Shown here in pieces: positions 19,386 through 27,804 of a stretch of DNA of 64,000 nt. A program made the position numbers and the translations under genes. Position 1 is the first letter of the stretch. The number at the start of each line of letters is the position of its first letter. The notes under the pieces are model-generated. The model was not told the DNA's origin, made no database searches, and was given only the letters and a program-made list of their open reading frames with translations. Source of the stretch: an uncultured Saccharospirillaceae bacterium (GTDB lineage Bacteria > Pseudomonadota > Gammaproteobacteria > Pseudomonadales > Oceanobacteraceae); assembly GCA_947503895.1 (NCBI GenBank), contig CANNFT010000005.1, positions 124,001-188,000 of the forward strand. Reading direction: 5' to 3'.

Positions 19386-20397
19386 ATGTTAAACATTCGA
19401 ATCACCCAGCGATTTCACATCATCCCACCAAACCAGATTTGAAATATGCTCTTTCGTGGCTTCATGTTCTTCTTTTGTTGGTAGCCATTTTTTTATGTGA
19501 TCCCACGCGCTGAGTTCGGAGTCAGCTTGCCTTTCAGATGGGTGTTTCACAATGGCTCGATTCAGTCGATCGGCGAGAATGGGGTCTTGGTGGGCCTTTT
19601 TTAGTTCTTCATGGCTGACGATGCCGTCATTGTTTTCATCGATGACATTGAGCAGGTTTTTAAAAAACGGATTCAGGTTATTAAAATCAATGTAGGCGTC
19701 TTTGGACCCGAGTCCACTTTCTTCAGCAATATGGAACCCTGGCCAGTTGAAGGGCGATATTTCTTTACATTCCTCCAGCTTTACCCAACCTGTTTTGGTT
19801 TGAGGGCGGGGCAGGTCAAGGTATTTGGTGAATAGGCTATATGAGCCTTGGCTATCAAACGGTAACTCAACGTTAACCCATTTCTTCCCTTCACTATCGA
19901 AGGAGGTGGTCTCTTGGCTTTCGCTTAGGTCAGAAAACGCATCACAGGTTGAGGCTTCGTTTGTGGTGGTGAAAACGAAGTTATCTGGGTTGCTTTTGTA
20001 GAATTTTGTTATGGACTTATGGGTCTTTTCGCCGAGTTCTTTATACTGACTTTTATCAAGGGCCGTATTTGGTACCCACCACGTTTCGTGCTTGCTTTCA
20101 GGCCATTCAAAATACACCAATCGGTAATCGCCTGCGGCTTTAGATTCTTTGGCGTTGCATGCTTGACCTTTTGCGTTGCAGTAGCCCAGATACTTCACCG
20201 TGGATTTGGTATCGAATATAGCACCAAAAACTTTTTTCATTGCATCAATATTGTCAGTTCGAATGCCATAGGTTTGCGTGACCTTGTCATACTGATCATC
20301 AGGGCCTAGCCAGTCTCGTTTTACGACTACAATTCTGCCTTTGCATTTAATTTCACAGCGTTCCTTTGCTGATTCGTTCTTTAGCACTTCAATCAAT
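19378..20397. repeat. 1,020-bp direct repeat, copy 1
   Basis: This segment aligns with 21719-22738 at a constant offset of 2,341 bp with no insertion or deletion that I could find, and many stretches over 60 bp are identical. The edges are sharp: one at the end of the immunity gene, the other at a shared HLNP coding motif where the two toxin domains begin. Confidence 0.9.
19389..20396 (-). CDS. Displaced copy of the effector linker region (EF-hand), truncated
   Basis: The 335-residue frame is a near-identical copy of residues 393-733 of the large effector at 20980-23916, without its N-terminal half. It includes an SH3-like part and a canonical EF-hand loop, DENNDGIVSHEE. It begins at a TTG that overlaps the stop of the immunity gene before it, exactly where the homology to the effector starts. 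It ends GDSNV-TAA, whereas the effector reads GDSNV-TAT and continues. Beyond the stop the frame stays open into an amidase-like domain. This is the known pattern of an orphan toxin module left by recombination in a shared linker. It is probably not expressed as a functional protein by itself. Confidence 0.7.
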   Translation of the reverse strand: MIEVLKNESAKERCEIKCKGRIVVVKRDWLGPDDQYDKVTQTYGIRTDNIDAMKKVFGAIFDTKSTVKYLGYCNAKGQACNAKESKAAGDYRLVYFEWPESKHETWWVPNTALDKSQYKELGEKTHKSITKFYKSNPDNFVFTTTNEASTCDAFSDLSESQETTSFDSEGKKWVNVELPFDSQGSYSLFTKYLDLPRPQTKTGWVKLEECKEISPFNWPGFHIAEESGLGSKDAYIDFNNLNPFFKNLLNVIDENNDGIVSHEELKKAHQDPILADRLNRAIVKHPSERQADSELSAWDHIKKWLPTKEEHEATKEHISNLVWWDDVKSLGDSNV

Positions 20398-20983
20398 TTA
20401 CATTAGATTGAGTGTCCCTATTATCCTTTCTTTTTAAAATGAAGTGGTCTTTATTCCATTTGTATTTCTCGATAATGGCTTGATCGAATTCGTTAATTAT
20501 TTCTACGGTTAATCCAAATCTAGGGAGGTTATAGTATGGACAATATTGGATATAATCGAATCGAGACTCTAGTGAACCAAATGGCATTAGCTCCGTTAAT
20601 TCAACCCAATTCCCTTTATGGAAAGTGTAAAATTTGTTTATTGAACCACAAGTATTCCCAGCACCACAGCCACCTGATTGAATAGCGATAATGTCACGGG
20701 TTTTCACTCTGTCCTTGAAAAGTACGATTTGAGAATTTGCATTAAATTCTAAATAGCCGTTTTTGATATCGATAAATTTTACGATTTTATTTCGCTTATC
20801 CATACTGTCGTAAGCATTGAATTTCGCACCTTCGCAATTAATTGAATCTGATGGTAGTAAGTGAAAGTAGTCGAGTATATTTTTGTGTTCCTTCATGGCA
20901 ATCTCAAATTGCCAAGTAAATTGGTTTTCATCTGAAAAAGCGTTTAGCGAATTAATAATCAATAACGTAACGAAAAATTTCAT
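20393..20983 (-). CDS. Exported protein, candidate immunity protein for the C39-like effector
   Basis: The 196-residue protein has a Sec signal peptide ending near LNAFSDE. No family is recognised. The mature part has a Cys-Gly cluster, GGCGAGNTCGSINKFYTF (near residue 106), and aromatic-rich strands after it. Its ATG overlaps the TGA stop of the large effector (ATGA), so the two are translationally coupled, which is the standard arrangement of an effector-immunity pair. The periplasmic address suggests that the toxin is neutralised in the periplasm. The gene ends with four bases overlapping the displaced linker copy. Confidence 0.6.
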   Translation of the reverse strand: MKFFVTLLIINSLNAFSDENQFTWQFEIAMKEHKNILDYFHLLPSDSINCEGAKFNAYDSMDKRNKIVKFIDIKNGYLEFNANSQIVLFKDRVKTRDIIAIQSGGCGAGNTCGSINKFYTFHKGNWVELTELMPFGSLESRFDYIQYCPYYNLPRFGLTVEIINEFDQAIIEKYKWNKDHFILKRKDNRDTQSNVN

Positions 20984-23916
20984 AGGCCATCCTTACGATG
21001 AAATGAGCAAATGTACTTGATTTCTGTTTCTTCAATGTCTGACCATTTCCACAAGTTGTCTTCACCTAGACCAGATTCAGAGCTTCTACTGTTTGACGTC
21101 CCAGAATACCCAGATCCTCCTTCTTCCCGCTGCTTGAAATTATTAACTTGACCAAATGGATCATCGACTAATATACCCTCAGAAGAAACTCTTTGAAGTC
21201 TTACTATATGTCCCTTTTGTGACGCATATGAAAATGCTGATAAAATGACACCCTTTCCAGCCTTTAATTCATTTTCGCATATTTTTTTTATTTTGCTTTT
21301 TTTATTAGTAAATATCGAAACTAGTTTCATTTCGCAGTTAAATGTATTAGCGAGCTTTTTCCATGATGCGGAGTCGGTCCTGCTTACATTGGAAAAATCA
21401 CTAGCCCTAATAGATTCTAAATAATCCTCAAACTGCATACTTGGGTTGGGGCATTCGATACCTAAGTATTCAAAGGCCATTGCAAGGCTGGTTAAATTAC
21501 ACATTCTATCTGAGATATATGCTGTATTATCATTATTGCGCTGATTTCTGTAATTAACTTTGTCTTGTAGCTTTAGGTAGTAGTGTTCGCGCTCTACTGG
21601 ATTGTGTATGGAAATGAGCTTTCTAGCTCTCATTATTTTATGTGGCTCTAGTCTAGAGCTAAGTAGTAAAATGTCTAAAGAACCATATAATTTTTTTAAA
21701 TGTATAATGGCAGAAACTGGATTCAAATGATAAACATTCGAATCACCCAGCGATTTTACATCATCCCACCAAATCAGATTTGAGATATGATCTTTCGTGG
21801 CTTCATGTTCTTCTTTTGTCGGAAACCACTTTTTAATGTGCTTCCATACACTTAGCTCCGAGTCAGCTTGCCATTCTGATGGATGTTTCACAATGGCTCG
21901 ATTCAGTCGATCGGCGAGAATGGGGTCTTGGTAGGCCTTTTTGAGTTCTTCATGGCTGACGATGCCGTCATTGTTTTCATCGATGACATTGAGCAGGTTT
22001 TTAAAAAACGGATTTAAGTTATTGAAATCAATGTAGGCGTCTTTGGACCCGAGTCCACTTTCTTCAGCAATATGGAATCCTGGCCAGTTGAAGTGCGATA
22101 TTTCTTTACATTCCTCCAGCTTTACCCAACCTGTTTTGGTTTGAGGGCGGGGCAGGTCAAGGTATTTGGTGAATAGGCTATATGAGCCTTGGCTATCAAA
22201 CGGTAACTCAACGTTAACCCATTTCTTCCCTTCACTATCGAAGGAGGTGGTCTCTTGGCTTTCGGTTAAGTCAGAAAACGCATCACAGGTTGAAGCTTCG
22301 TTTGTGCTGGTGAAAACGAAGTGATCTGGGTTGCTCTTGTAGAATTTCGTTATAGGCTTATCGGTCTTTTCGCCGAGTTTTTTGTACTGACTTTTATCAA
22401 GGTCCGAATTTGGTACCCACCAAGTTTTGTGCTCATTCGTTGGCCATTCAAAGTACACCAATCGGTAATCGCCTGCGGCTTTAGATTCATTGGCGCTGCA
22501 TGCTTGACCTTTTGCGTTGCAATAGCCCAGATACTTCACCGTGGATTCGGTATTAAATATGGCACCAAACACTTTTTTCATTGCATCAATATTGTCAGTT
22601 CGAATGCCATAGGTTTGCGTGACCTTGTCATACTGATCATCAGGGCCTAGCCAGTCTCGTTTTACGACTACAATTCTGCCTTTGCATTTAATTTCGCAGT
22701 GCTCTTTTGCTGATGCGTTCTTTAGCACTTCAATCAATGTGCCTTTTTCAATGGAGCCGACTTCGGGCGGTACCTTAGCGGGAGTTTTCGTGTGGAGTAG
22801 TGTGTTTTTCGGGATGCTGAGGACGGTTTTCTCACCTTCGTCTTTAGGGTTCGTGATAAACGTTTCGATGGAGTCATCCGCAAAAATTTCGAAGTGTAGG
22901 CAATGACGTTCGGTGAGGTTTGTCCCCGGATAACCCAGTAAATCCCCGCACTTAACCTCACTATTCGGGCATTTCACACCTCCTATATCCTCCTCGTCAA
23001 TATCCCGTTCTTCGAGTTTAATGGTGTTCTTTAGATAGATGAACAAACCACTCTCGATTGTTTCGCCATCGATCTCTTTTACTTCACCCCACGGTCCGCT
23101 CTTTGGCATAATCACTTTTATGCACGTGCCTTTAGGGATAACACGTTTGATCTTACCCCCAACTCCCCCTTTGCGAAGTCTTAGGCCTTTTAGTGACGCA
23201 TCGCTAATCTTATCTTCTTCTATTGTCACGGTGGCTTGATCGCCGTTGATTTTAGCGCGGGAGCGATCGAGCAATGTGTAGGCTAGCTCAACCTGTTGAC
23301 CTTTATGATCAGTGAAACTAACGAGCCTGTAATCGCTCGACTTCTTTTTGGAATCTACAAACCCAGCATATTGGGGGTTACTATTCACATCTGAGGGAGT
23401 ATCTAAAATGGTGAGCGTTGAGCCGACGGGGGCTGTGGCCAAAATGCTTTTATTCTTGGTCGAGCGAATATTTAGTCCGCCCGGCATGTCCTCAGAGGTG
23501 CTAATTGTTGCCTCTTGAGGTTCATTTTTACCAGGTCGCAGAAAAAGTGGAATGTTTTTCTTTTCGTCTTTTAGGATGTCGTTTGCAGGCAACAGGTGCA
23601 TATACAATGAGTAGTAATTCAGCGTAACACCTTTCTGGGTTTTGAACTCATGCTGAATGAGCGCGAAGGAGTTGCTGTATTCTTTCGTCACCATTTTGCC
23701 GTTCTTACGATAAGTATGCGTGTGATAATCCTTGGACATACGAAACGCAATGAGCTTACCATCAGCGATGGCCTGAACGGGTTTGTTGATGCTGAAGTGC
23801 ATGCCGCCATGCCAATGGCGATTGGCACCAAATAGGAAGTGACCTTCGTCTTTTTGTAGGTTGTTCTTAAACAATTCGCTGGCTTTGGTCTCTGCCAGTG
23901 GTAACACGATGCTCAT
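20980..23916 (-). CDS. Large type VI effector: M23-like N-terminus, SH3-like and EF-hand linker, C39-like peptidase C-terminus
   Basis: The 978-residue protein has no signal peptide. Residues 30-130 resemble an M23 (LytM) peptidase fold, RHWHGGMHFSINKPVQAIADG, resumed near 345 by ERHCLHFEIF. The canonical HxGxD and HxH ligands read HGGMH and CLH, so metal catalysis is doubtful. SH3-like segments follow (about 140-230, 240-310, 370-420), then the region duplicated downstream, with an EF-hand loop near 650. The last 240 residues look like a Peptidase_C39_2 papain-like enzyme: Cys806 in RMCNLTSLAMAFEYLG, His903 in GHIVRL, Asp in VDDPFG. A good ribosome site (AGGA) precedes the ATG, 57 bp after hcp. 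Delivery by type VI secretion is inferred from the hcp neighbour. Confidence 0.7.
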   Translation of the reverse strand: MSIVLPLAETKASELFKNNLQKDEGHFLFGANRHWHGGMHFSINKPVQAIADGKLIAFRMSKDYHTHTYRKNGKMVTKEYSNSFALIQHEFKTQKGVTLNYYSLYMHLLPANDILKDEKKNIPLFLRPGKNEPQEATISTSEDMPGGLNIRSTKNKSILATAPVGSTLTILDTPSDVNSNPQYAGFVDSKKKSSDYRLVSFTDHKGQQVELAYTLLDRSRAKINGDQATVTIEEDKISDASLKGLRLRKGGVGGKIKRVIPKGTCIKVIMPKSGPWGEVKEIDGETIESGLFIYLKNTIKLEERDIDEEDIGGVKCPNSEVKCGDLLGYPGTNLTERHCLHFEIFADDSIETFITNPKDEGEKTVLSIPKNTLLHTKTPAKVPPEVGSIEKGTLIEVLKNASAKEHCEIKCKGRIVVVKRDWLGPDDQYDKVTQTYGIRTDNIDAMKKVFGAIFNTESTVKYLGYCNAKGQACSANESKAAGDYRLVYFEWPTNEHKTWWVPNSDLDKSQYKKLGEKTDKPITKFYKSNPDHFVFTSTNEASTCDAFSDLTESQETTSFDSEGKKWVNVELPFDSQGSYSLFTKYLDLPRPQTKTGWVKLEECKEISHFNWPGFHIAEESGLGSKDAYIDFNNLNPFFKNLLNVIDENNDGIVSHEELKKAYQDPILADRLNRAIVKHPSEWQADSELSVWKHIKKWFPTKEEHEATKDHISNLIWWDDVKSLGDSNVYHLNPVSAIIHLKKLYGSLDILLLSSRLEPHKIMRARKLISIHNPVEREHYYLKLQDKVNYRNQRNNDNTAYISDRMCNLTSLAMAFEYLGIECPNPSMQFEDYLESIRASDFSNVSRTDSASWKKLANTFNCEMKLVSIFTNKKSKIKKICENELKAGKGVILSAFSYASQKGHIVRLQRVSSEGILVDDPFGQVNNFKQREEGGSGYSGTSNSRSSESGLGEDNLWKWSDIEETEIKYICSFHRKDGL
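21719..22738. repeat. 1,020-bp direct repeat, copy 2 (inside the large effector)
   Basis: This is the source or sister copy of 19378-20397. It encodes effector residues 393-733. The copies differ by scattered substitutions only; the key one is TAT here against TAA at the end of copy 1. Confidence 0.9.
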
Positions 23917-23973
23917 AATTTTCCTTGTGTACGTTGGCCTTGTGTACTGTAGCCGTTAACTTGACGTTCGGTT

Positions 23974-24891
23974 TTAGGCAGAGAAGACGAATTCTTTGAT
24001 GTCCGGTATCAGGTATTCCGCTAAATGCACGGTCACGTCCCCTTGGCGTGTTTCTGTTCGATTGATTTCTAATGGCGCGATTAATTCGTCCGATTCAGAT
24101 TGATTTAAGTTGCCATTGAGACTCAAATCATCGAGCACGGATGTGAGATGCGGTGGCACGCAATACGCTTTAAACTCATCACCGGCTTCTAATTTAAACA
24201 TCCTAGATTCTGGTTCATACAGAATATCTTTGGACTGCTTTAGTACGATGGCATCTTGAGCAGGATTGAGTACCACAATGGTCGCACTGTGTTTGCTGGG
24301 CAGTGATTGGTCACCCTCTGGATTGGCTTCGATGTAGATTAAGTGTTTTTTCTTTTGTGGCTTTTCCGTTTTCGCTGCTGGTGCGGGTTTGTCTTTAGGG
24401 GCGCTGGTAGAGTCATCATACTCCACACCGCCATCCAATATCGTCCATGTGATGTCGTCATAAATAAATTGGATGTGTTCCATGTGTCCCATATTATGGG
24501 CTGCGCTTCGACTAAATACTTCCATGGCATTTTGCTTCATCGTGAAGGCCACTGCATTCACTTGCGCGTTTTCCATTGTTTGTCGGAAATAAGGCTCAGC
24601 TAAACTGGTTTTGGGGTTAATGCGAAACCAATCGATCGTGACTTTCTGGAGTAATTCGCCACGGGAAAGATACTGATTCAATAGCGGACTGGTGCGATCC
24701 ACTTCTTTGAAAATTTCTATCGGAAAATGAATGCGCTTTCCGTTGGGTAAACCTCTGCTATCTGTGGGTAAGCGCACAGCGTGGCTACCACCCCAAATTT
24801 GCACCCATTTTTCGCGTCCGGTTTCTCTACTTTCACCTTCAATGACATTGCCTTCAGCGTCGACAATTTGCATATATCCTGTTAAAGCCAA
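23974..24891 (-). CDS. Hcp (TssD) family type VI tube protein with C-terminal extension
   Basis: Residues 1-160 match the Hcp1 family: ALTGYMQIVDAEGNVIEGES, then HFPIEIFKEVDRTSPLLNQY, then VTIDWFRINP, AFTMKQNAMEVF and ITWTILDGG. Hcp hexamers stack into the tube that the type VI apparatus expels. A Pro/Lys-rich linker (residues 163-182) leads to about 120 further residues that I do not recognise; a plain Hcp is about 160-170 residues. The start is a TTG with a full AAGGAGGT site just upstream, since no ATG fits the family N-terminus. The gene heads the minus-strand cargo group. The extension may carry or adapt the downstream effector. Confidence 0.82.
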   Translation of the reverse strand: MALTGYMQIVDAEGNVIEGESRETGREKWVQIWGGSHAVRLPTDSRGLPNGKRIHFPIEIFKEVDRTSPLLNQYLSRGELLQKVTIDWFRINPKTSLAEPYFRQTMENAQVNAVAFTMKQNAMEVFSRSAAHNMGHMEHIQFIYDDITWTILDGGVEYDDSTSAPKDKPAPAAKTEKPQKKKHLIYIEANPEGDQSLPSKHSATIVVLNPAQDAIVLKQSKDILYEPESRMFKLEAGDEFKAYCVPPHLTSVLDDLSLNGNLNQSESDELIAPLEINRTETRQGDVTVHLAEYLIPDIKEFVFSA

Positions 24892-24894
24892 GTG

Positions 24895-24902
24895 ACCTCC
24901 TT
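24895..24902 (-). promoter_or_regulatory. Strong ribosome binding site for hcp
   Basis: AAGGAGGT on the minus strand is a complete anti-16S match. It lies 3 nt before the TTG start at 24891, which decides that start over the downstream ATG at codon 7. The spacing is shorter than usual. Confidence 0.7.
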
Positions 24903-25178
24903 GTAAACGTCTTAACTATCCATCGTGAGTGAGTAGCGTGTGTTTCGTAAATGGGCATTTTGAGTGGCGCAATCTTGACCATATTGCGAATGTGATACAA
25001 GAGCGCACCAGAGTTATTTGTGAACAAAATCAAAGGAATACGATAATAAAATGAGAATCGTCGCTTAATTAAGCGTCCGCTGAACATGAGTCGTCGCCGT
25101 TTAAATGACATAGCAATGTGACCGTTTTGAATGCCATGGATACCGCGCGGCGCCTGCTTGTGTTTATCCATATTTGAG

Positions 25179-25856
25179 TTAACGAATCCATCCTCGTTCG
25201 GCAAACGAAGTGCATTCACCATCCCCCACAACGATGTGATCTAAAACGCGAACATCCACTAGCTCAAGGGCGCCCACTAAACGCTGAGTGATCTGCTCAT
25301 CGCTGGAACTGGGTTCGGAGACACCGGATGGATGATTGTGGGCAAAAATGACGGCGGCAGCGTTGTGCTTTAAGGTTTTTTTGACCACCTCACGCGGGTA
25401 CACGCTGGCACTGTCTATCGTGCCACTGAACAATTCTTCATAGCGCAATACTCGGTGCTGGTTATCTAAAAACAAACATGCAAAGACTTCATGTTGAAGA
25501 TGCCGTAAGCGTGCGGATAGGTAGCGTTTAACGGCATCGGGCGATTGCAGTGCGATGCCTCGTTCGAGCGTTTGATGAAGATGACGGTTGGCCATCTCTA
25601 GCACAGCTTGAAGCTGCGTGAACTTTGCGCGACCAAGCCCTAGATGTGCACAAAACTCCTTTTCACTGGCCTGCAGTAAGGGCCTTAGCCCTCCGAATTC
25701 GTTGAGTAGATGCCGCGCTAAGTCGACTGCTGTGCGGCCTTGCGTTCCCGTACGCAGAAAAATAGCCAGTAGCTCCGCATCGCTTAGGGCGGTGGCCCCT
25801 AACTCAATGAGTTTTTCCCTTGGGCGCTCCTGTGCCGGCCAATCTGTGATTGCCAT
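25179..25856 (-). CDS. radC: RadC family JAB1/MPN-domain protein
   Basis: The 225-residue protein has an N-terminal helix-hairpin-helix region (about residues 1-95) and a C-terminal JAB/MPN domain with [16 protein letters not shown], giving the zinc ligands H-x-H-x10-D. It begins [16 protein letters not shown], the family's standard N-terminus. The function is not settled; E. coli RadC was once linked to repair, and the fold suggests a metallohydrolase. It is divergent from coaBC, as in many gammaproteobacteria. Full length and intact. Confidence 0.92.
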   Translation of the reverse strand: MAITDWPAQERPREKLIELGATALSDAELLAIFLRTGTQGRTAVDLARHLLNEFGGLRPLLQASEKEFCAHLGLGRAKFTQLQAVLEMANRHLHQTLERGIALQSPDAVKRYLSARLRHLQHEVFACLFLDNQHRVLRYEELFSGTIDSASVYPREVVKKTLKHNAAAVIFAHNHPSGVSEPSSSDEQITQRLVGALELVDVRVLDHIVVGDGECTSFAERGWIR

Positions 25857-25902
25857 TCCAGACTCTCTCTTCCATGATTTATATCCCTTTATCGAGCCGT
25901 GT

Positions 25903-25908
25903 TATACT
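25903..25908 (+). promoter_or_regulatory. Candidate -10 box for coaBC
   Basis: TATACT lies about 105 bp before the coaBC start, in the short gap between radC and coaBC. The -35 is not clear; TTTATA about 19 bp upstream is the best candidate. Confidence 0.35.
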
Positions 25909-26011
25909 GCGCCACATTACTGGGAACAAGACCCATTTCGGCCCCTGGCATCGACCAACGTCACCTATAAAGCCGAATACATTTCTCCACATGGTTTCAA
26001 TAGGAGACCTT

Positions 26012-27217
26012 ATGCACAGGCTGATGAATAAGCGCATTCTTCTGGGAATTACAGGCGGCATTGCAGCCTATAAGAGTGCCGAACTCGTCCGCGCTCTGAA
26101 AACCGCTGGGGCTGATGTCCGTGTCGTGATGACTGATGGTGCGAAGGAGTTTATTACCCCTTTGACACTGCAGGCACTTTCCGGCAACCCTGTGCATCAC
26201 AGCTTATTAGACCCCGAAGCAGAAGCCGGTATGGGGCATATTGAGCTTGCAAAGTGGGCCGATCTCATTTTAATCGCACCGGCCAGCGCCAATTTTATTG
26301 CTCGCTTTGCAGCCGGCATGGGCAATGATCTCCTCACGACATTGTGTTTAGCCAGCCGCGCTGACATCGCACTCGCACCCGCCATGAACCAAGCCATGTG
26401 GGCCGATGAAAACACTCAAGCTAACCTGCAAAAATTACAATCGCTTAAAGCCGATCGCCTCTCTATTTGGGGGCCCGATCAAGGCGAGCAAGCCTGTGGC
26501 GATGTAGGCCCAGGACGTATGCTGGAGCCTGTTGCGTTGGCCGAACGTGCTGCGCTGCATTTTGAACAAGGGCTGTTAAGCGGTAAAACGGTGATGATCA
26601 CCGCGGGCCCCACACGGGAAGCCATTGATCCGGTGCGATACATTAGCAACCACAGCAGCGGCAAGATGGGTTATGCACTCGCCGAGGCTGCTCGTGATGC
26701 CGGCGCTAAAGTGATCTTGATCAGTGGCCCGGTTTCACTGCCTGCCCCCGATCGAGTCGAATGCATTCGTATTGATAGCGCACAGCAAATGTTGGACGCC
26801 GTACTCAAACCGCTCGTCAATGTGGATATCTTTATCGGTGCCGCAGCGGTCGCTGATTATCGCCCCGCTAGTCCTGCCGAGCAAAAGATCAAAAAGCATC
26901 AGGATGAGATGACCCTTTCTCTCGTTAAAAATCCCGATATTATCGCCACGGTTGCGGCACACATCCCTAAACCCTTTACCGTGGGTTTCGCAGCCGAAAC
27001 GCAAGACGTTTTAAACTATGCGAAAAGTAAATTAGAACGCAAAGGATTGGACTTGATTGCGGCCAATGATGTCAGTCGTCAAGACATTGGTTTTAACAGC
27101 GAATACAATGCCGTCACACTCATCGGTCGCGAACGAGTGGTCGAGTTGGACGTTGCTAATAAAACCCAAATTGCACGAGACATGATTGAAGCCATAGCTG
27201 CTCAACTAACATCGTAA
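26012..27217 (+). CDS. coaBC: Bifunctional phosphopantothenoylcysteine decarboxylase / phosphopantothenate-cysteine ligase
   Basis: The 401-residue protein has an N-terminal flavin decarboxylase domain (GITGGIAAYKSAELVRALK, MTDGAKEFI, PAMNQAMW with the catalytic Asn, and ACGDVGPGRM near residue 158 with the Cys) and a C-terminal CTP-dependent ligase domain (VMITAGPTREAIDPVRYISN near 190, then AAVADYRPA near 280). The two steps turn 4'-phosphopantothenate into 4'-phosphopantetheine for coenzyme A. The frame is open upstream, but the ATG at 26012 has AGGAG 5 nt ahead. dut follows on the same strand, a conserved pairing. Confidence 0.95.
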   Translation: MHRLMNKRILLGITGGIAAYKSAELVRALKTAGADVRVVMTDGAKEFITPLTLQALSGNPVHHSLLDPEAEAGMGHIELAKWADLILIAPASANFIARFAAGMGNDLLTTLCLASRADIALAPAMNQAMWADENTQANLQKLQSLKADRLSIWGPDQGEQACGDVGPGRMLEPVALAERAALHFEQGLLSGKTVMITAGPTREAIDPVRYISNHSSGKMGYALAEAARDAGAKVILISGPVSLPAPDRVECIRIDSAQQMLDAVLKPLVNVDIFIGAAAVADYRPASPAEQKIKKHQDEMTLSLVKNPDIIATVAAHIPKPFTVGFAAETQDVLNYAKSKLERKGLDLIAANDVSRQDIGFNSEYNAVTLIGRERVVELDVANKTQIARDMIEAIAAQLTS

Positions 27218-27304
27218 AACACAGCCGCTGGTTTAAAATAAGCTGCTGTGTGTATCTCATTTGCACCATCAACACCCATTTACATACATCATGAGTCGTT
27301 AATC

Positions 27305-27763
27305 ATGAAAAAATCGTTTCAAGTTAAAATCGTCAACCCGCGCTTAGGTCAAGATATCCCGCTGCCGCATTACGGCACGGAAGGCAGCGCTGGCTTAGAC
27401 CTGCGCGCGTGTTTAGATGAAAGCCTTGCCTTGGAGCCAGGCCAAACCAAGCTCATTCCAACCGGTCTGTCTATTTATATCGAAGATCCCAGCTTGGCTG
27501 CGATGATTTTGCCACGCAGCGGATTAGGTCATAAACACGGTATTGTTTTAGGTAACTTGGTCGGCCTCATTGACAGCGACTATCAAGGCGAGTTGATGGT
27601 GTCTTGTTGGAACCGAGGACAGGACACGTTTACCATTGAGCCAGGTGAGCGAATTGCACAAATGGTCATCGTGCCGGTTGTTCAGGCTGAATTTGAAATT
27701 GTTGATGAATTCGTCGCCAGCGATCGAGGCGAGGGCGGTTTTGGTTCAACAGGCACCAAATAA
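27305..27763 (+). CDS. dut: dUTP diphosphatase
   Basis: The 152-residue trimeric dUTPase shows its five motifs in order: AGLDLRA (1), [11 protein letters not shown] (2), [11 protein letters not shown] (3, with the catalytic Asp), [12 protein letters not shown] (4) and [10 protein letters not shown] (5, the flexible P-loop-like end). It converts dUTP to dUMP and pyrophosphate. The ATG at 27305 gives the normal N-terminus [15 protein letters not shown]; upstream frame extension is ignored. It lies between coaBC and the phosphomannomutase gene, the Pseudomonas order. Confidence 0.96.
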   Translation: MKKSFQVKIVNPRLGQDIPLPHYGTEGSAGLDLRACLDESLALEPGQTKLIPTGLSIYIEDPSLAAMILPRSGLGHKHGIVLGNLVGLIDSDYQGELMVSCWNRGQDTFTIEPGERIAQMVIVPVVQAEFEIVDEFVASDRGEGGFGSTGTK

Positions 27764-27804
27764 TCCAGTCTGAGTACCGTTTAGGCTGAAAAGGAACCGC
27801 ACCT

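Noticed and set aside
24854..25231. Open frame of 125 codons between radC and hcp on the minus strand
   Set aside because: It overlaps the radC end and the hcp start, has no family resemblance and an odd composition; the strong hcp ribosome site lies within it.
25850..26011. Upstream extension of coaBC
   Set aside because: A clear AGGAG site precedes the ATG at 26012, and the extension overlaps the radC start and a promoter-like region.
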